Below are positions 12,154 to 23,622 of a stretch of 64,000 nucleotides of DNA, piece by piece. A program made the position numbers and the translations under genes. Positions within the stretch are counted from its first letter, which is position 1. The number at the start of each line of letters is the position of its first letter. The notes under the pieces are model-generated. The model saw nothing but the letters and a program-made list of their open reading frames with translations, ran no database searches and was not told the origin of the DNA. Source of the stretch: Proales similis (taxonomy: Eukaryota > Rotifera > Eurotatoria > Ploima > Proalidae). The stretch covers positions 62,001 to 126,000 of the forward strand of contig JAGVRJ010000011.1 in assembly GCA_019059635.1 (NCBI GenBank), in the 5' to 3' direction.

Positions 12154-12709
12154 ATGCGGGGGTCGAAAATGAAGGAACAAATGGTTTGTTGTTTATTGCA
12201 CCACTTTGACGGAATAAGGCTGTATTTTGTGTTTTTTTAAGAGAAGGGAAGTGGATATAAAATAATTGTGAAGACGGCAAATCGTCTGGGCGCTGGAACG
12301 GACTCGAATGTTTTCATTGTGATATTTGGCGACAAAGGAAAGAGCGGAAAGATCCAACTGAAGGAGTCGAGCACAAACAGTAATTCGTTTGAAAAAGGCA
12401 AGAGCGACGAATTCACTGTACAGGCAGAGAACGTTGGCACCATCTCGCACATCAATATCTCCCATGATGGCAAAGGCGTCGGCTCTGGTTGGTTTCTCGA
12501 AAGCATCGAAGTAAACAACTTGTACACTGGCGCCGAGTTCAAGTGAGCTTCTTACTATACACTTAAGTTAATCACGAGCAGCAGTTTGATAAACAAACGG
12601 GAAATTTAGATTTCCAGTGGATCGTTGGCTTGACGAAGACGAGGATGATGGCCGAATTGAACTCGATCTTCACCCAAATAAAAAGCCCAGCTCAAAGGAG
12701 CGAACCTAA
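12154..12709 (+). CDS. Single-PLAT-domain protein (LOXHD1-like)
   Basis: Three exons (12154-12183, 12247-12542, 12610-12709) give 141 residues. Nearly the whole protein is one PLAT/LH2 beta-sandwich: GYKIIVKTANRLGAGTDSNV, FGDKGKSGKIQL, then GSGWFLESIEV and FPVDRWLDEDEDDGRIEL, the pattern of LOXHD1 repeats. PLAT domains bind lipids or membrane proteins; LOXHD1 has 15 copies and acts in hair-cell stereocilia. There is no signal peptide or membrane segment. The start is the weak point: ATG at 12154 works only with the second of two nearby acceptors (12246 rather than 12241). Since only 34 bases separate it from ODAD4, it may be co-transcribed with ODAD4 or have an unseen first exon. Confidence 0.65.
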
Positions 12710-14021
12710 TTTCATTATTAACAGACTTCGCCTGCAATGAATGCCTATTGAACAAGCGCCAAGTGAGCCGCGCCAGCGTGAAATCAGATTGAGCTCAAAG
12801 AAATAAAAATATAAATCAATTAATCATGTGTTTTAATAGGCGGCTATTAATCGCTATTGGTTTGAATTGGTAGTTGCGGCTCAAGTGCTTCCCCATGAAC
12901 CCAGCTTATTAACCGAGCTCAGCAATTGGGGTAATAGCGGAGAGAGAGAGAGAGAAAGAAAAATATATAGAGTGATTCGAGTGGATAGGGGGGAGAAAAA
13001 AGAGATGAAGAGATGAAGCACAAGTCTATTATAGGTTGCATTTGAATTGAATTCTGATTATTTAAGAGGACAAAATGAGACGGGACAGGATACGGATTGC
13101 TGAGTGAGATGCAGACTTGATGATGATGGACCACCAATCAATTAAACGCATTGCATATTCTAACGAGAAACTAACAAAGGGACCTAGTCCGGAATTGCCT
13201 TTCGGTGTTTGAGTCATAAAAATTGTTGCGTCAGTAACGACTTGGCATAATCGATATTTGAACAGCGGGCTTTTGATTATTTGTGGGCATCTTGCTCTGT
13301 GCGTGTGGCATCAAACTGGTTTAATGAAGATAAGCTCGTCGAGCGGGAGCTGAGTAAACGGCTGGCCTGACTGGCTGACTTGTTGGGTTTAACAAGAGAT
13401 GGTGATATAGAAAGGATGACTGGAAAGTGCGTTTATTATTACTCTCAAGTCAGCGCTAGATCGATCGTGCCTGAACGTTGCAATCTGAATGCACTAAGAT
13501 CGAATGGCACCAGGTTTCAAGGGCGCATTACACCAGAAATCATGCACCAGACGCCTTCTCCAACTCATTGACATCCAATATTCCAATATTTTCATCAACA
13601 TCCAATATTTTATCAGCCTGTGACGCAAAAGTCCACATCTAATGCAGATGAATTCAGACTGTAATCGCTGTGGAGGGCGGCGTCGCCAAATATGGCTTGC
13701 TAGCTTTGCTAATTTTATTGGAGAATATTCATGAGGTCGAATTTCATTTCTCTTCAGGATCAATTTTGAATTCGATTCGCTCCTAGAGGGGCAAATAGAC
13801 TCATCAAACTTCCTCTCTACTTTCAATAGCTGTCGGTTTCATTCTTTTCATTAGCCTGCATCTCTTTTCTAAATCTGATTATCATGCTGCTTTTTTTTTA
13901 ATTAGAATCTCTCTCTTCTCCTCAAGCCCTGAGTCAACCAGTGAAAAGTGATTTCAGCAAAAACTGCAAATACCGTGACGACTCAACTCTCCTTTGAGAC
14001 GAATCTCTATCTCAATCTAAA
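12710..14021. other. Intergenic region between the two PLAT genes
   Basis: About 1.3 kb with AATAAA-type signals near 12801 for the single-PLAT gene, a GA-repeat at 12940-12956 and a pyrimidine-rich stretch just before the next start. No coding exon was seen. Confidence 0.5.
12940..12956. repeat. (GA)n microsatellite
   Basis: Short GA dinucleotide tract, followed by a GAAAGAAAAA purine run, about 1.1 kb upstream of the four-PLAT gene. Confidence 0.9.
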
Positions 14022-16455
14022 ATGACCAGTCCATCGCAATTTAAATGTAAGCATCTATTGTCAAAAATGACGCTTTTGTTTGACTCGCGAAAAAAAGGTG
14101 TCGAGCACTACATCAGTCTAGTATCCGATCAAAAGCTTGAACCCGGAATCAAGTCTGGTCAAGTAGTTTTTAGGATAAAATTGATTGGAGACCGGCAAGA
14201 GTCGAAAATTCTTGAGCTCGATCTCCTTCAACATGACTCAACACAGCCCGTCTCACTGGTTGCCAATGCCCAGGCGATTCTCTATGAATACTGTTTCATT
14301 TGCCGTTTAGCCAACCTCGGGAGAGTAAGCATTACGGACAATCTGGCTTCATCTCAGAGGCATATGCGTTATGTTTAGCTTTGAAAATAGATTGAGCGAA
14401 TTGTTTGGCTCCCAAGTAGCTTCTCTCATGTCGACGAAATTTACCTTCACGAACTAAGAGTTCGAGTGCCCTATCGAAACGACATGTTGATGTAGGCTTG
14501 TTATTTATGATTCAAATCAAATCGTGGGAACAGCTCTCTATTGAAATATGTCGCTCCGATAAAGATTTCCGGTCGAGCAGCTCTTGAACTCGGCTAAGCA
14601 GCTTGAGCTCCGACCGAACCTCAAGCCAGGCGAAAACGGTAATATGATTTTGGATGCTTCAAACACGCGTTAATTGATTCTGATTTGGTTTTCATGTGAA
14701 CCTTTTCGAACACTCATTCCGTTCGATGAAATCGAATATTCGAATATCACATTTGCTCGGCCAGGTGCACATTATGCGATTATCACACACACAGGCGTAA
14801 AACATCATCATCAGCAGCAGCAGCCGATGCAGCAACAATTAATCGAGCGAGCGAAGCAGAGCGATGCCAGTGAGCTTGACATCGCCATTCAGCTAATCGG
14901 CGAAAAAGCCAAGACACGCTTTATTCCCTTGCGGCATAGTCAGCTTAATAAGCAGGCGTTCTTAGCTGGAAAGCGAGATTTATTTGACGTTAATGCGGTC
15001 GACGTCGGCAGGGTAAGCAAAATTCTAATCTGTTCAAAATTCTAATTCTAGTCTTGCCCTCCCACTCCCTTTTACCCTTTGCCTTAAAAATGATCTACCC
15101 GATTTGGGTTATGCGGCTTCGGATTAGCCGTTCTCTCATTCATTTTCTGCCTCTATTTCCCTACAAAATTCTGCCACTTAATCATGTTCTTATCCGCCAT
15201 TTAACTGGTTGTCTCTCAATCAGGCGATCATGCGTCTTATAGAACGATAGCAATCAGCTCCGTGCCTAATGACTGCAATTATCTTTTAAGATTGCCAAAG
15301 TGATTGTCGGAAATCATTCAGATCATTCGCACTCTCGATGGTTTATCGACAGTCTTGAGGTTAAGCTTCTTCATAATCTTCGCGTTTACCAGTAAGCGTG
15401 CCCAATTGGAATTTTTCCATTAACCTGGACTAAATTGAATTGCATTTATCATCATCATCATAATTTGTGTGGCATCAGCTTTGCTGTTAATAAGGACCTG
15501 CACAGCGGCGAGCAGCTCATTCTGGAACCCATGAATGAAAAAGGTAAATTTCGGAATCTTTGAACCCTTAATTCGTTGTTTAACAAGCATGTTGTGCAGA
15601 GATCGAATACGAAGTCCTGCTTCGACTAAATGAAATCGAGCAGCGCATCGGCGCCGGCTCGTCAAAGAACTCGTGCCATCTGGTGGACATTTATTTCATA
15701 ATCAGTGGCGAAAGTGGATCGTCTCGGAAAATAAACCTAAACAGCTACGAGGTGCGCAAAACAGATCACGAATCGCCGCGTGAAAAATATTTCCAATTCA
15801 AATCGACCGATGTTGGCAAAATTCAACATCTAAATGTGTCAATAGTTGAAGACGACAATCCAAACAATTGTATCAATATTGATTTTATTGAGATAAAAAT
15901 TCCGAATAGGTCTGAGGCTTACAAGTAAATTCTTTTCCCATAACAGTAAATATGATTGAATAGCTAATGGCGATGCATTGAAGATTTCCTGTCGAGCGCA
16001 TGCTCGGCGCCTATTTCGAAGATGGAAAATGCGATCTAGACCTTGATGTATGGAAGCATCCTGTTCGACTTGCTCTTACAGAGTACGAGATGCTGAGCGA
16101 GACCGGCATCGAGCACATGAAGGATCCGCGTGGAAAAGTCTATCTAATAATCCACGGCGAGCAAGGCCGAACGGGAAAAATAGAGCTGAACGACGGTTCG
16201 TTTGTAAACAGTGCGATTGACAACTACGAGTTTGCAGCGCCGGATGTCGGCAAACTCACTAAGCTCGAGCTGTTTTATCAACCGCTGAACGAGTCGTGTG
16301 CCTGGAAGCTCGAGTCTATTCAAATTAAAATTCCTGCTCGCAACGAAGCATACAAGTTTCCGATTCACTCGTGGCTCAATGAAAGCGTTGGCTACCTCGA
16401 ACTGGTTCCTTGGAAAGGCATTGCCTCAACAACCGCATCAAATTTAACCAATTAA
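14022..16455 (+). CDS. Four-PLAT-domain LOXHD1-like protein
   Basis: Nine exons (14022-14046, 14098-14324, 14391-14491, 14565-14638, 14765-15012, 15291-15391, 15479-15543, 15600-15924, 15984-16455) give 545 residues with phases closing. Four PLAT/LH2 units follow each other at roughly residues 9-140, 142-280, 281-410 and 412-545. Each ends with a recurring F-P-V/I basic-hydrophobic strand (IFPVEQLL, HFAVNKDL, KFPVERML, KFPIHSWL). Unit 2 carries a His/Gln-rich insertion that looks like a short codon repeat. It lacks a signal peptide and membrane anchor. By family analogy it would link membrane and cytoskeleton. The repeats are well diverged and the protein is much shorter than vertebrate LOXHD1, so orthology is not claimed. 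Introns fall at repeated positions relative to the domains, which suggests growth by domain duplication. Confidence 0.78.
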
Positions 16456-16757
16456 TACTTCTGTCTAGGCTTTAGAGCGAGTCCTTACTTTTCCGAATTA
16501 GATTTAGACCATCTTAAAATATTTTGGTGTCTTGGGCGATTTTGATTGAATAAACGCCGACTGAGAAAACGCCATCTTTAGAAATGGCCTCTTTTCATGT
16601 CATTTAAGCTTTTTCATTAAGTTTAACTCAACCCATCCCAACCAGGTAAATTCGATCGGTCCTGCTAAGCTGAGGACTGGGCCAAGAATTAAAGTAATCC
16701 GCCTCTCGTTTATTTGGTTAACTGACTGTTTTTTCGGGTTTTAATTTATTTCTGGTT
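16456..16757. other. Convergent intergenic segment
   Basis: 3' flank of the four-PLAT gene, with AATAAA near 16548, meeting the 3' end of the first Ly6 gene. No gene was seen. Confidence 0.5.
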
Positions 16758-17235
16758 TCAGAAGGCAGATTGAAGAGCCAAAACTGCAGTTAGGATTAAA
16801 CTTGCACTACTAAGTAGTTTAGACGCTGAGTTGCATCCGTCTGTAGTACAGAATAATTGATGGTTCCTGTACGGGGTGTTTCCAGAGCAGGTGATGGTGT
16901 TGCAAGTTTGTGTCGAGCACGATCTAGATATCACCTCGGCGGTCGACAATGAGTTTCTCAGTTCTTGTTTCTTATAATCATCAGAGTTCAAGTTTTAGAT
17001 TCCTTTCTCCGAAATCGGTAAGCACTGGTTGAGTTTACCGAACAAGACGTAGTGTCCGAACTGCATTCTACTGTAGATAGTCCAGCCACACTTGGGCAGT
17101 CAGCACATTCATAGCACTTAATTCCGAGCGAAACATTAAACAGCCCTTTTTAAGGGATTTGAGGATCTCTTAAAAACAGACCAAACTTTTGAACTTGTTA
17201 CCTACGAAAATAAAAAAAGCCAATTCGGTTTTCAT
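16758..17235 (-). CDS. Ly6/uPAR-domain GPI-type protein, paralog 1
   Basis: Three exons in reading order, 17235-17202, 17145-17039 and 16970-16758, give 117 residues. Exon 1 plus the start of exon 2 encode a signal peptide (MKTELAFFIFVG...). The mature part begins IKCYECADC and ends FCTTDGCNSAS, the Cys spacing of a three-finger Ly6/uPAR domain with the C-terminal CN signature. A hydrophobic tail (SLILTAVLALQSAF) looks like a GPI-attachment signal. The intron phases (1, then 0) and positions are identical to those of the genes at 18335 and 25108. Ly6 proteins are cell-surface adhesion or receptor-modulating proteins; the specific role here is unknown. Confidence 0.82.
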
Positions 17236-17565
17236 TTTAGAGATTGGACCAAACTGTTAAATTCAAAGATATTGGCCCGTTGGGTATTTATACTTTGAGG
17301 CATAAAATGCCAATAAATACTTTTAGGGCTTTTTTTTATTAAAAGGCAAATTTTTGAATAAATTGCGGGGGAAGCTATAGCAGACAGACATCACATGGAA
17401 GTCTAAAGACTTGATTAATAATTTGGGTGAATCCGTTTCAAATATCTTCGACTAAAAGCAAATAAAAATACCACGTTGGTTTTGCCACGAGCGCAAAGCT
17501 GTTTGACACGAATCTTTGCATTGGTCTTGATTCGGTAGAATTTTTCGGTTCGGAAAGAGAAGGCA
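17236..17565. other. Divergent promoter region, Ly6 paralog 1 and IER3IP1
   Basis: 330 bases between two start codons facing apart. No coding sequence was found; both promoters must lie here or in the 5' UTRs. Confidence 0.5.
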
Positions 17566-17934
17566 ATGGTGTTCGGACTCTACGTTTTGTTGGAAGCAGG
17601 TCTCCTGTTCATCAATGCGATAGCGATTTTGAATGAGCAACGATTTCTTTCAAAATGTAAGTTAAGAGCAGCAGAATATTGCCTTAATGGCGCAAGCTTA
17701 AGCATACACTAAAGTGAGATGGTCTCAGCCACAGAATGACATGTATGGCCAATCTCAGCCTTCTCTCTATTCACAACTAATGACCCTGATTCGATCGGTG
17801 CAAATGGTGATGCGATGTAAGTAACGCGGTATCCGATGAGTCAGTTCATTTAAACGATCTTGAAATGCTTTGTTTAAGTTCCCCTGATATTCTGCAACAC
17901 AGCAGTCATATTCATTTTGCTGTTTTTGGGCTAG
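17566..17934 (+). CDS. IER3IP1: Immediate early response 3-interacting protein 1 (Yos1 family)
   Basis: Three exons (17566-17656, 17715-17816, 17879-17934) encode 82 residues, the length I recall for human IER3IP1. The N-terminal membrane segment LYVLLEAGLLFINAIAILNE and the following QRFL match Yos1/IER3IP1. The middle exon has the conserved SQLMTLIRSVQMVMR. The third exon gives a second membrane segment ending LLFLG. The protein is an ER/early-Golgi membrane component needed for ER-to-Golgi transport, and its loss causes microcephaly with diabetes in people. Introns are 58 and 62 bases, both phase 1. Each exon is too short to stand out as an ORF. It sits between two Ly6 paralogs with no evident functional link. 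Confidence 0.93.
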
Positions 17935-18334
17935 ATCCGATCCGAGTCAGCGAGTGGACGTCTTTTAAACATTTAAATGCATCGAATAGAATTTGGCACG
18001 CCTCTATTATGTCGAAACATTCTTACTTGGTTTGGTTCTGTTCTTATTTGGCTCTTATTAAATTAAACAGCAGCTGGTTAAACTTGATTGACGACAAGCT
18101 CTTACTTTTACATGGGAGGGCGATGAGATTTGCAGGGTTTTAAGTTTGTTTGTTAGTTTATTCGAACGTTAAGGAACGATTTTCAAGCGACTAGAGCTAA
18201 GCGCCCAAAGAATGCACTTGAAAGTATTCTTGGCTCAAGCGAAAAAACAAACAACAACAAATCATGAGGCAAGTGAACACTCAGACGCATTAGAAACTAT
18301 TTTCATTTGCAACCAACAGCAGAGGCAAGATAAA
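17935..18334. other. Intergenic segment between IER3IP1 and Ly6 paralog 2
   Basis: 400 bases that should hold the IER3IP1 3' UTR and the promoter of the next gene. No further exon was recognised. Confidence 0.5.
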
Positions 18335-18828
18335 ATGAAGAAAGAATTTTCGGCAACAGTTTTGGTTGTCTTAATATTTGGTAATAAATTGTCTAGTTTG
18401 ATTATTATTCAATGTGCTGATGAAGGTACCAAGCTTGCTGGATCCAGCCTAGCACCGGTCTGAGATGTTTCGTCTGTAATAACTGTGACCAGGCATCATC
18501 AACACATGAGACGACTTGCTCGGCCCAGAGCTCGGCTTGTGTGGTAATCACTTTTCGAATTGAATAAATGCAGTGGAACCTTGACACACTTTTGGTTTAA
18601 ACCTGAAAGAAAAGGGTGACAAGAAGTTCACAGCTGGCTGAGCCGTCTATATCAAGAGCCTGCAGCACAGGAACATGCAATACGATTCAATGTACGGGCT
18701 TCAACGGATACGAACATGCCGAGTTTTTTTGTATTGACGATCTGTGCAATGAAGCAACGAAAAGCCGCAGTTCGGCTCTCTGGCTTGTTGCTATTCAGCT
18801 CGTCTTTTTTATCTGTCTGGTCGCCTGA
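18335..18828 (+). CDS. Ly6/uPAR-domain GPI-type protein, paralog 2
   Basis: Three exons (18335-18380, 18434-18543, 18610-18828) give 124 residues. A signal peptide with core VLVVLIFACW spans the first splice. The mature part starts LRCFVCNNC and closes FFCIDDLCNEA, again the Ly6 Cys pattern with a final CN. A hydrophobic tail (LVAIQLVFFICLVA) suggests GPI anchoring. Exon 2 is 110 bases long, as in the gene at 25108, and exon 3 starts with AAA in all three paralogs. The CSTxTCNT segment is shared with paralog 1. A polyadenylation signal AATAAA follows at about 18841. Function is unknown beyond the family role. Confidence 0.82.
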
Positions 18829-19811
18829 ATTATCAGCTTTAATAAAAAGTGCTATTTTTGAGTTGTTGTGATTCTCACTTTGGTTGACTGGGCCAATTCT
18901 TGGCAACCAATTTGGCGAGGCATTCACTCGCTCGCTCAGATATTTACTCGCATGCTTTCTAACGAAAAGAGACCATTTTTGATTAACTAGCAAATGAGCT
19001 CGATTAATAGAAGCCACCCTCTATCCGAATTAATTCGAGTGAACTGATTCGTTTGGACCGATGCGTCCTTTCGCTCTTTTAATGAGCGTTCACAATGTGA
19101 TTCAGTTTCTCCTCGCATTTCTCTCTGTTTCGTTCATCGGTCTCTTGCCCGATTCGTTCGTTGTTTTCATTTGAACGTGCGTCGACTTGCCGGTCGGTCA
19201 GCGTAATAGTAGTCATCTCGATCGCTCCCGTCGCCGCCGACCACCGCCGATATTGACTTTGAATGCAAATTTGACACTGGACACAAGCGCTCTCACCCTT
19301 TTGCACAAATTGCCCAATTTATGGCCATACTCAGAGCAACAGAGAAAGAGAAAAAGAGGCGAGCATTGAAACCGCAACCTTTTTAGGTCGGTTCGGATTT
19401 ATGAGCGAAATTTGACTCAAAACGGACAACAGAATAGCGAATGAACGAACGAATTATTGGGAGCGAGAATAAACCGTGCGGAGGTCGCTTAAAGCGCGCG
19501 AGTGAGCGCTTGAAGAAAAAAATAGGATGAAACGCGATGAGGCCCGATTGTTATTTTGTTTTCACCTCCAACTCGTTTAGTTTAGAAAGAGGATGATGCT
19601 AAAAAGAAAACTTGTTTTGGTTTTTAGATTCACGCGCAGGGACAGCGCAAACGTAATTGTGATCAAACAGACAATCTTGGAGTCAGTGAATTTGATCGCA
19701 CTCATTATTCGGCCCATGCAAGTTGTGTGAGAAGCGAATTGATGCTGAAAATGGCATATTTGATGAGACGAGACGTACATTTGCATATTTAGCAAATAAG
19801 GGCCACTAGAG

Positions 19812-19848
<37 letters not shown>

Positions 19849-20143
19849 ACAAGAGCAAGAGCGAATGAAAAGGCGATAGAAAGAGAGGCTAAATATGGAA
19901 TGAAGATGACGGCAAGAGGAGCATAGACGGCAATCATGGTTGCTTCAGTGCTGTTGGCGGCGGCATTTGTTATGCAGCCGAGAGAAGAGTAGAATGCACC
20001 TGCTCTGAATGAATCACGTGCCCTTATCGAGCCTGTTGCCATTTCGCGTGCCAGATAAAGTCAGGGTTTGTTTGTTGAAACTAGATTCATTCAAGGTGGC
20101 GTCTAGAAGGAGAAGAAGATTTGCGAACGAGCAATAGTGAACG
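18829..20143. other. Intergenic region upstream of the RILP-like gene
   Basis: 1.3 kb without convincing coding sequence. It contains a 30-base GA microsatellite about 300 bases before the RILP-like start codon, and probably that gene's promoter and 5' UTR. Confidence 0.5.
19815..19844. repeat. (GA)n microsatellite upstream of the RILP-like gene
   Basis: Uninterrupted AG/GA dinucleotide tract of about 15 units. Similar tracts lie upstream of the STRA6-like and amidase genes, so a GAGA-type promoter element is possible. Confidence 0.9.
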
Positions 20144-21993
20144 ATGGCTGAGACGATTCGACTCGGCGGTGGAGGCAATAGCTCGTTGTCAACTCGACTC
20201 CGCGACAACATTGACGAGTACGGGCCAGCCGATGTGTACGAGGACGCGGCAATAATAGGCGGCGAGCTTGAGAAGATAATCAAAAACTATGGACCCGATT
20301 TGCTTAAGGACTTGATGCCAAAAATGATAAACGTTCTCGAGCTACTTGAAGAGATGACCATCGAAAAGGAGCGAGCAAACGACAAGGTCAAGGAGCTGCG
20401 TCTTAGAGTTGAGCATCTTGAACAGGAAAAGGCTCATAGAATAAATGAGAGGCTTCGTTTCGAAAAGGTTCGTTTCTAGTTTAATGCATTATTCAGTTGC
20501 GGGTGCGCTCATCATTCGCTTGGCATTCAAGGAGCTCGAAGAAGCTGAAGAGAAATGGAAGCAAGAGACCATGACTCTGATCGACATGATCAACAAGCTG
20601 AGAGAGGAGAACAAACGGCTTAGCCAACAGATTGAGCAATCGGACCAAGGGCCACTGGAAGATGAGATAGGTGAGTGCTTGTCAAGACTATAGTAAATAA
20701 GCAATAACGTCAATCATCGCATCTTGCAGTGATCAAGACCGAAGAGCTTGACTACATGCGTCATTTGAAAGAGGAGAACATTCGGCTAAAAGAGACCACT
20801 CGTAATAAGGAGCGTGAGCTAGAACAGTTGAAAGAAGAGATTGAAACTGTGGGTCTTATTTGGGCTCATCTGCCAAAATCAATTCAAAGCTGTTATTCTG
20901 TTTCATTAAAGGCAAAGAGCAGTGGACGAGAGTCGCAGGTTTACGGCAACTACATGAGAGGAAAGTATTTCATGTCGCAGAACCAAATCGAGCGCTTGGT
21001 CGACGCTCGCACAGAGCTCGAATGCAAACTAGCCGAGAGTGAGAAACGAAGTGCCGAATTAGAAGAGCGGCTTGTGATTTACGAGTCAGGCGTGAAGCCG
21101 CCCCAAGCAAGCAAAGAGAAAGCCACAAGTGAGAGCAAGCAAGGCGATCAGACAATCAAAATTGACCCCAAAGACCCGAACCGACCGCGGTTCACTCTTA
21201 AAGAGCTTGAAAAGGTTCTTCGCGAGAAAAATGAGCTCACCATTTTATTGGACGAGACGAAAGATGAGCTTCAACAAATGCGCGACGTGTAAGCTGTCCT
21301 TTCAACTAGAAACTCTTCTCCTTCAGTCAAATTGATTCTATCTCTTTTGCACTGCTTTTTACATTTTTATTGGACAGCGAGCAAAAGGCGTACGGCGAAG
21401 TGCAAGGACCAATAAACAAAGAGCCCGACGAGAAGTTGGATCCGAGCAAACGAGGCTCGGGCATAAGACGACTGTACGTTTTAGTAAATTTCTATGTTGT
21501 TGCCGTGTATGTGATACATCCGGATGAGAGAGACGAGAGCGACAATCTTTTCGTTCAATTCTTTCATTCGGATGTACTGGGCGGTCACTTGCATGTTACG
21601 TGGCATAAGCATAAATCAATCCCTAACCACTCTTCATCGTCTTTTCCCTCCCAATTTTCGTCCTTTTCATCATCATCTAGAGCGCCGGCGATGAGCGTTC
21701 AAGTTCGTTCTTCGGTCAGCAGCTCGCCTGATCTTTTAATTTCCCAACTTCTCCTTGTCTTCTTTCTTAATATTGCATTTTTTCTCTCCTGTATTTGCCT
21801 CAGCAGTTGGGTGAATTTTTTCTTCACTCAATTCACCCGATTAGCTTTGAGTGTGATACCCGTCATTTTTGTGATCTGTTTGCCTTTCATATTCATACGA
21901 AATCTCCGAATCGAGCTTTCTTCTGAACCATGTGCTGTAAATTCATCTCATTCTGCGAGTCTTCGAGTAAAACCACTAACGCAGCCTACCTAA
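20144..21993 (+). CDS. RILP-like protein (RILPL1/RILPL2 family)
   Basis: Exons 20144-20467, 20532-20670, 20730-20848, 20912-21288 and 21378 onward are well supported. The N-terminal RH1 helix (VYEDAAIIGGELEKIIKNYG, then LLKDLMPKMINVLELLE) and the long coiled coil match RILP-family proteins. The C-terminal RH2 segment DPNRPRFTLKELEKVL is diagnostic. RILPL proteins bind phosphorylated Rab8/10/12 and regulate lysosome position and primary-cilium content. After GSGIRRL the frame stays open to 21993, but the sequence becomes hydrophobic and low-complexity. In relatives the protein ends soon after this point, so the real 3' end is probably reached through an intron starting near 21475. Treat residues beyond about 350 as doubtful. 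Confidence 0.8.
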
Positions 21994-23622
21994 CACTTCA
22001 CTTTACCGCCTCATAAGCGAAACATACTTAATTTCGGCCCTCATTCCGTTCGTTTGCTTTTTCTTGCTGGTCTGTTCTTGATTATGTGATGGCGGTGCAT
22101 CTCCACTATCAGTTCAACTGATACTATTCGCTTGTTAATTCGCTTATTTATTTTTGCTTATTTATTAAAGTATCATGAAAATATTGAAGCCGGGCAGCTA
22201 GAATAGCCTCTTGCATGGTCGAAGTGTGAGGCGAGCACAAAGTAATATGGTAGCTGATGGTTGCTAGACTTTTAGAAAGCGCTCGGCTCAAGATAAACCG
22301 CTTTAATAATTCGTCGCAATTAGCTGAAATTGTAGTTGAGCGAAAACCAATGCTCATTTGCTCTTTTCGAGTATATTGCCGCTCCTAAACCTTCCTGCTC
22401 TCTTGGCTCTATTTATCTGGCTCTATTCGCCTCGTGCCTTTCTGAATCTTGTGAACGGAGGCAGCTTTTGCTTGGTCTTATCCGAACATAATTTCAATGA
22501 GATTTCATTCATTGCTTTAATCGACTTTTTCCTATATTTGTATGAATCAAGTAATCTGATAAATTTTATAATCTATTGAGTCTTTGTTCATTCCTGCTCT
22601 TTCTTTTCTTCGTTTATTTGTAAAGAATCGTTTTTCTTTCTTGTTTTTATCTTGTTTTATTTGAAAGCTCTCTTTTTGTAAAAAAAAAAAATAACCAAAA
22701 CAAATCAGATGCCAAATCGTTCAAAAATTATATGCATGCTTGTTTCGGAACAAAAGAAAAGGGAAACACTGGCTAAACCTCAAAATAAACAATGTCTTGG
22801 CCGATATAGATAATTTTGTTTAAAATTTCAAAAAGGCTTGACGCTTGTTTGTAATATCGTTGTAAGATAATGTCGGTGTTTTAATTGTGATTTACATTGA
22901 TGAAAAGACTTTCGACCGTTAATTTGCTGCTTTTTAAAGCTTTAGCTTTTTCTTCAATGCTGTCAACGAAATATCAAGCGACGCACCAAGCCAGATACCC
23001 AAGTCGGCATCCAGTCCCAACAATGACCAAAAGTCACTGAGCCGTTCAGTCAGCGGTGGTCAAGTATTTGTTACTTAGATAGTTCCTATTAAATAACCCA
23101 ATTGGTCAGTGGAAAGCCAGTCACTCGCCTGTCCATCATTCAATACTCTTGCGGACAGTTCTCTTCGCTTTGTTAATAAAACACAATCTGAGTCTCTTTG
23201 TTGAGCCAAATTTCATTAAGGGGACTCTAATTGATGTTTTGTAATCGGCGAACATGTCGATGGACAAATGAATCGTTGACGCATGTCTTGGTTCTAGTTC
23301 CCGGACGACCATATGTCTAAATGGACTCGATAGAGACTCTATCAGGCTGTTGCTAATGAGAGACGACTGCTCTGTCTGGTGCTATTTATCAACTGCAGTG
23401 GCCAAATTTATATAAATTGAACTTCGCTGCGGTCCATCCGCATTTTGTTTGCCACTCGCCTTAAGCGTGCTTAGAGCAGTACCCGAATTAATAAAGAAAA
23501 GACAAATAATATCGCGCCACCACCTAAAGCCCCGCCCTATGCAAAGTTAACCGTCGAGGGTCTGCTTGACAGTTAAAGAGTAATTTTGGCGCCAAATTTC
23601 GCTTATCTAGCCGTGCCGCAGC
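21994..23622. other. Intergenic region, AT-rich
   Basis: 1.6 kb holding the RILP-like 3' UTR, a poly-A run at 22680-22691 and AT-rich sequence. No exon with coding character was recognised on either strand. Confidence 0.5.

Noticed and set aside
19806-20042. Minus-strand frame ending in repeated Leu-Ser
   Set aside because: It is the translation of a GA microsatellite and has no other coding character. The same holds for the frame at 27771-28007.
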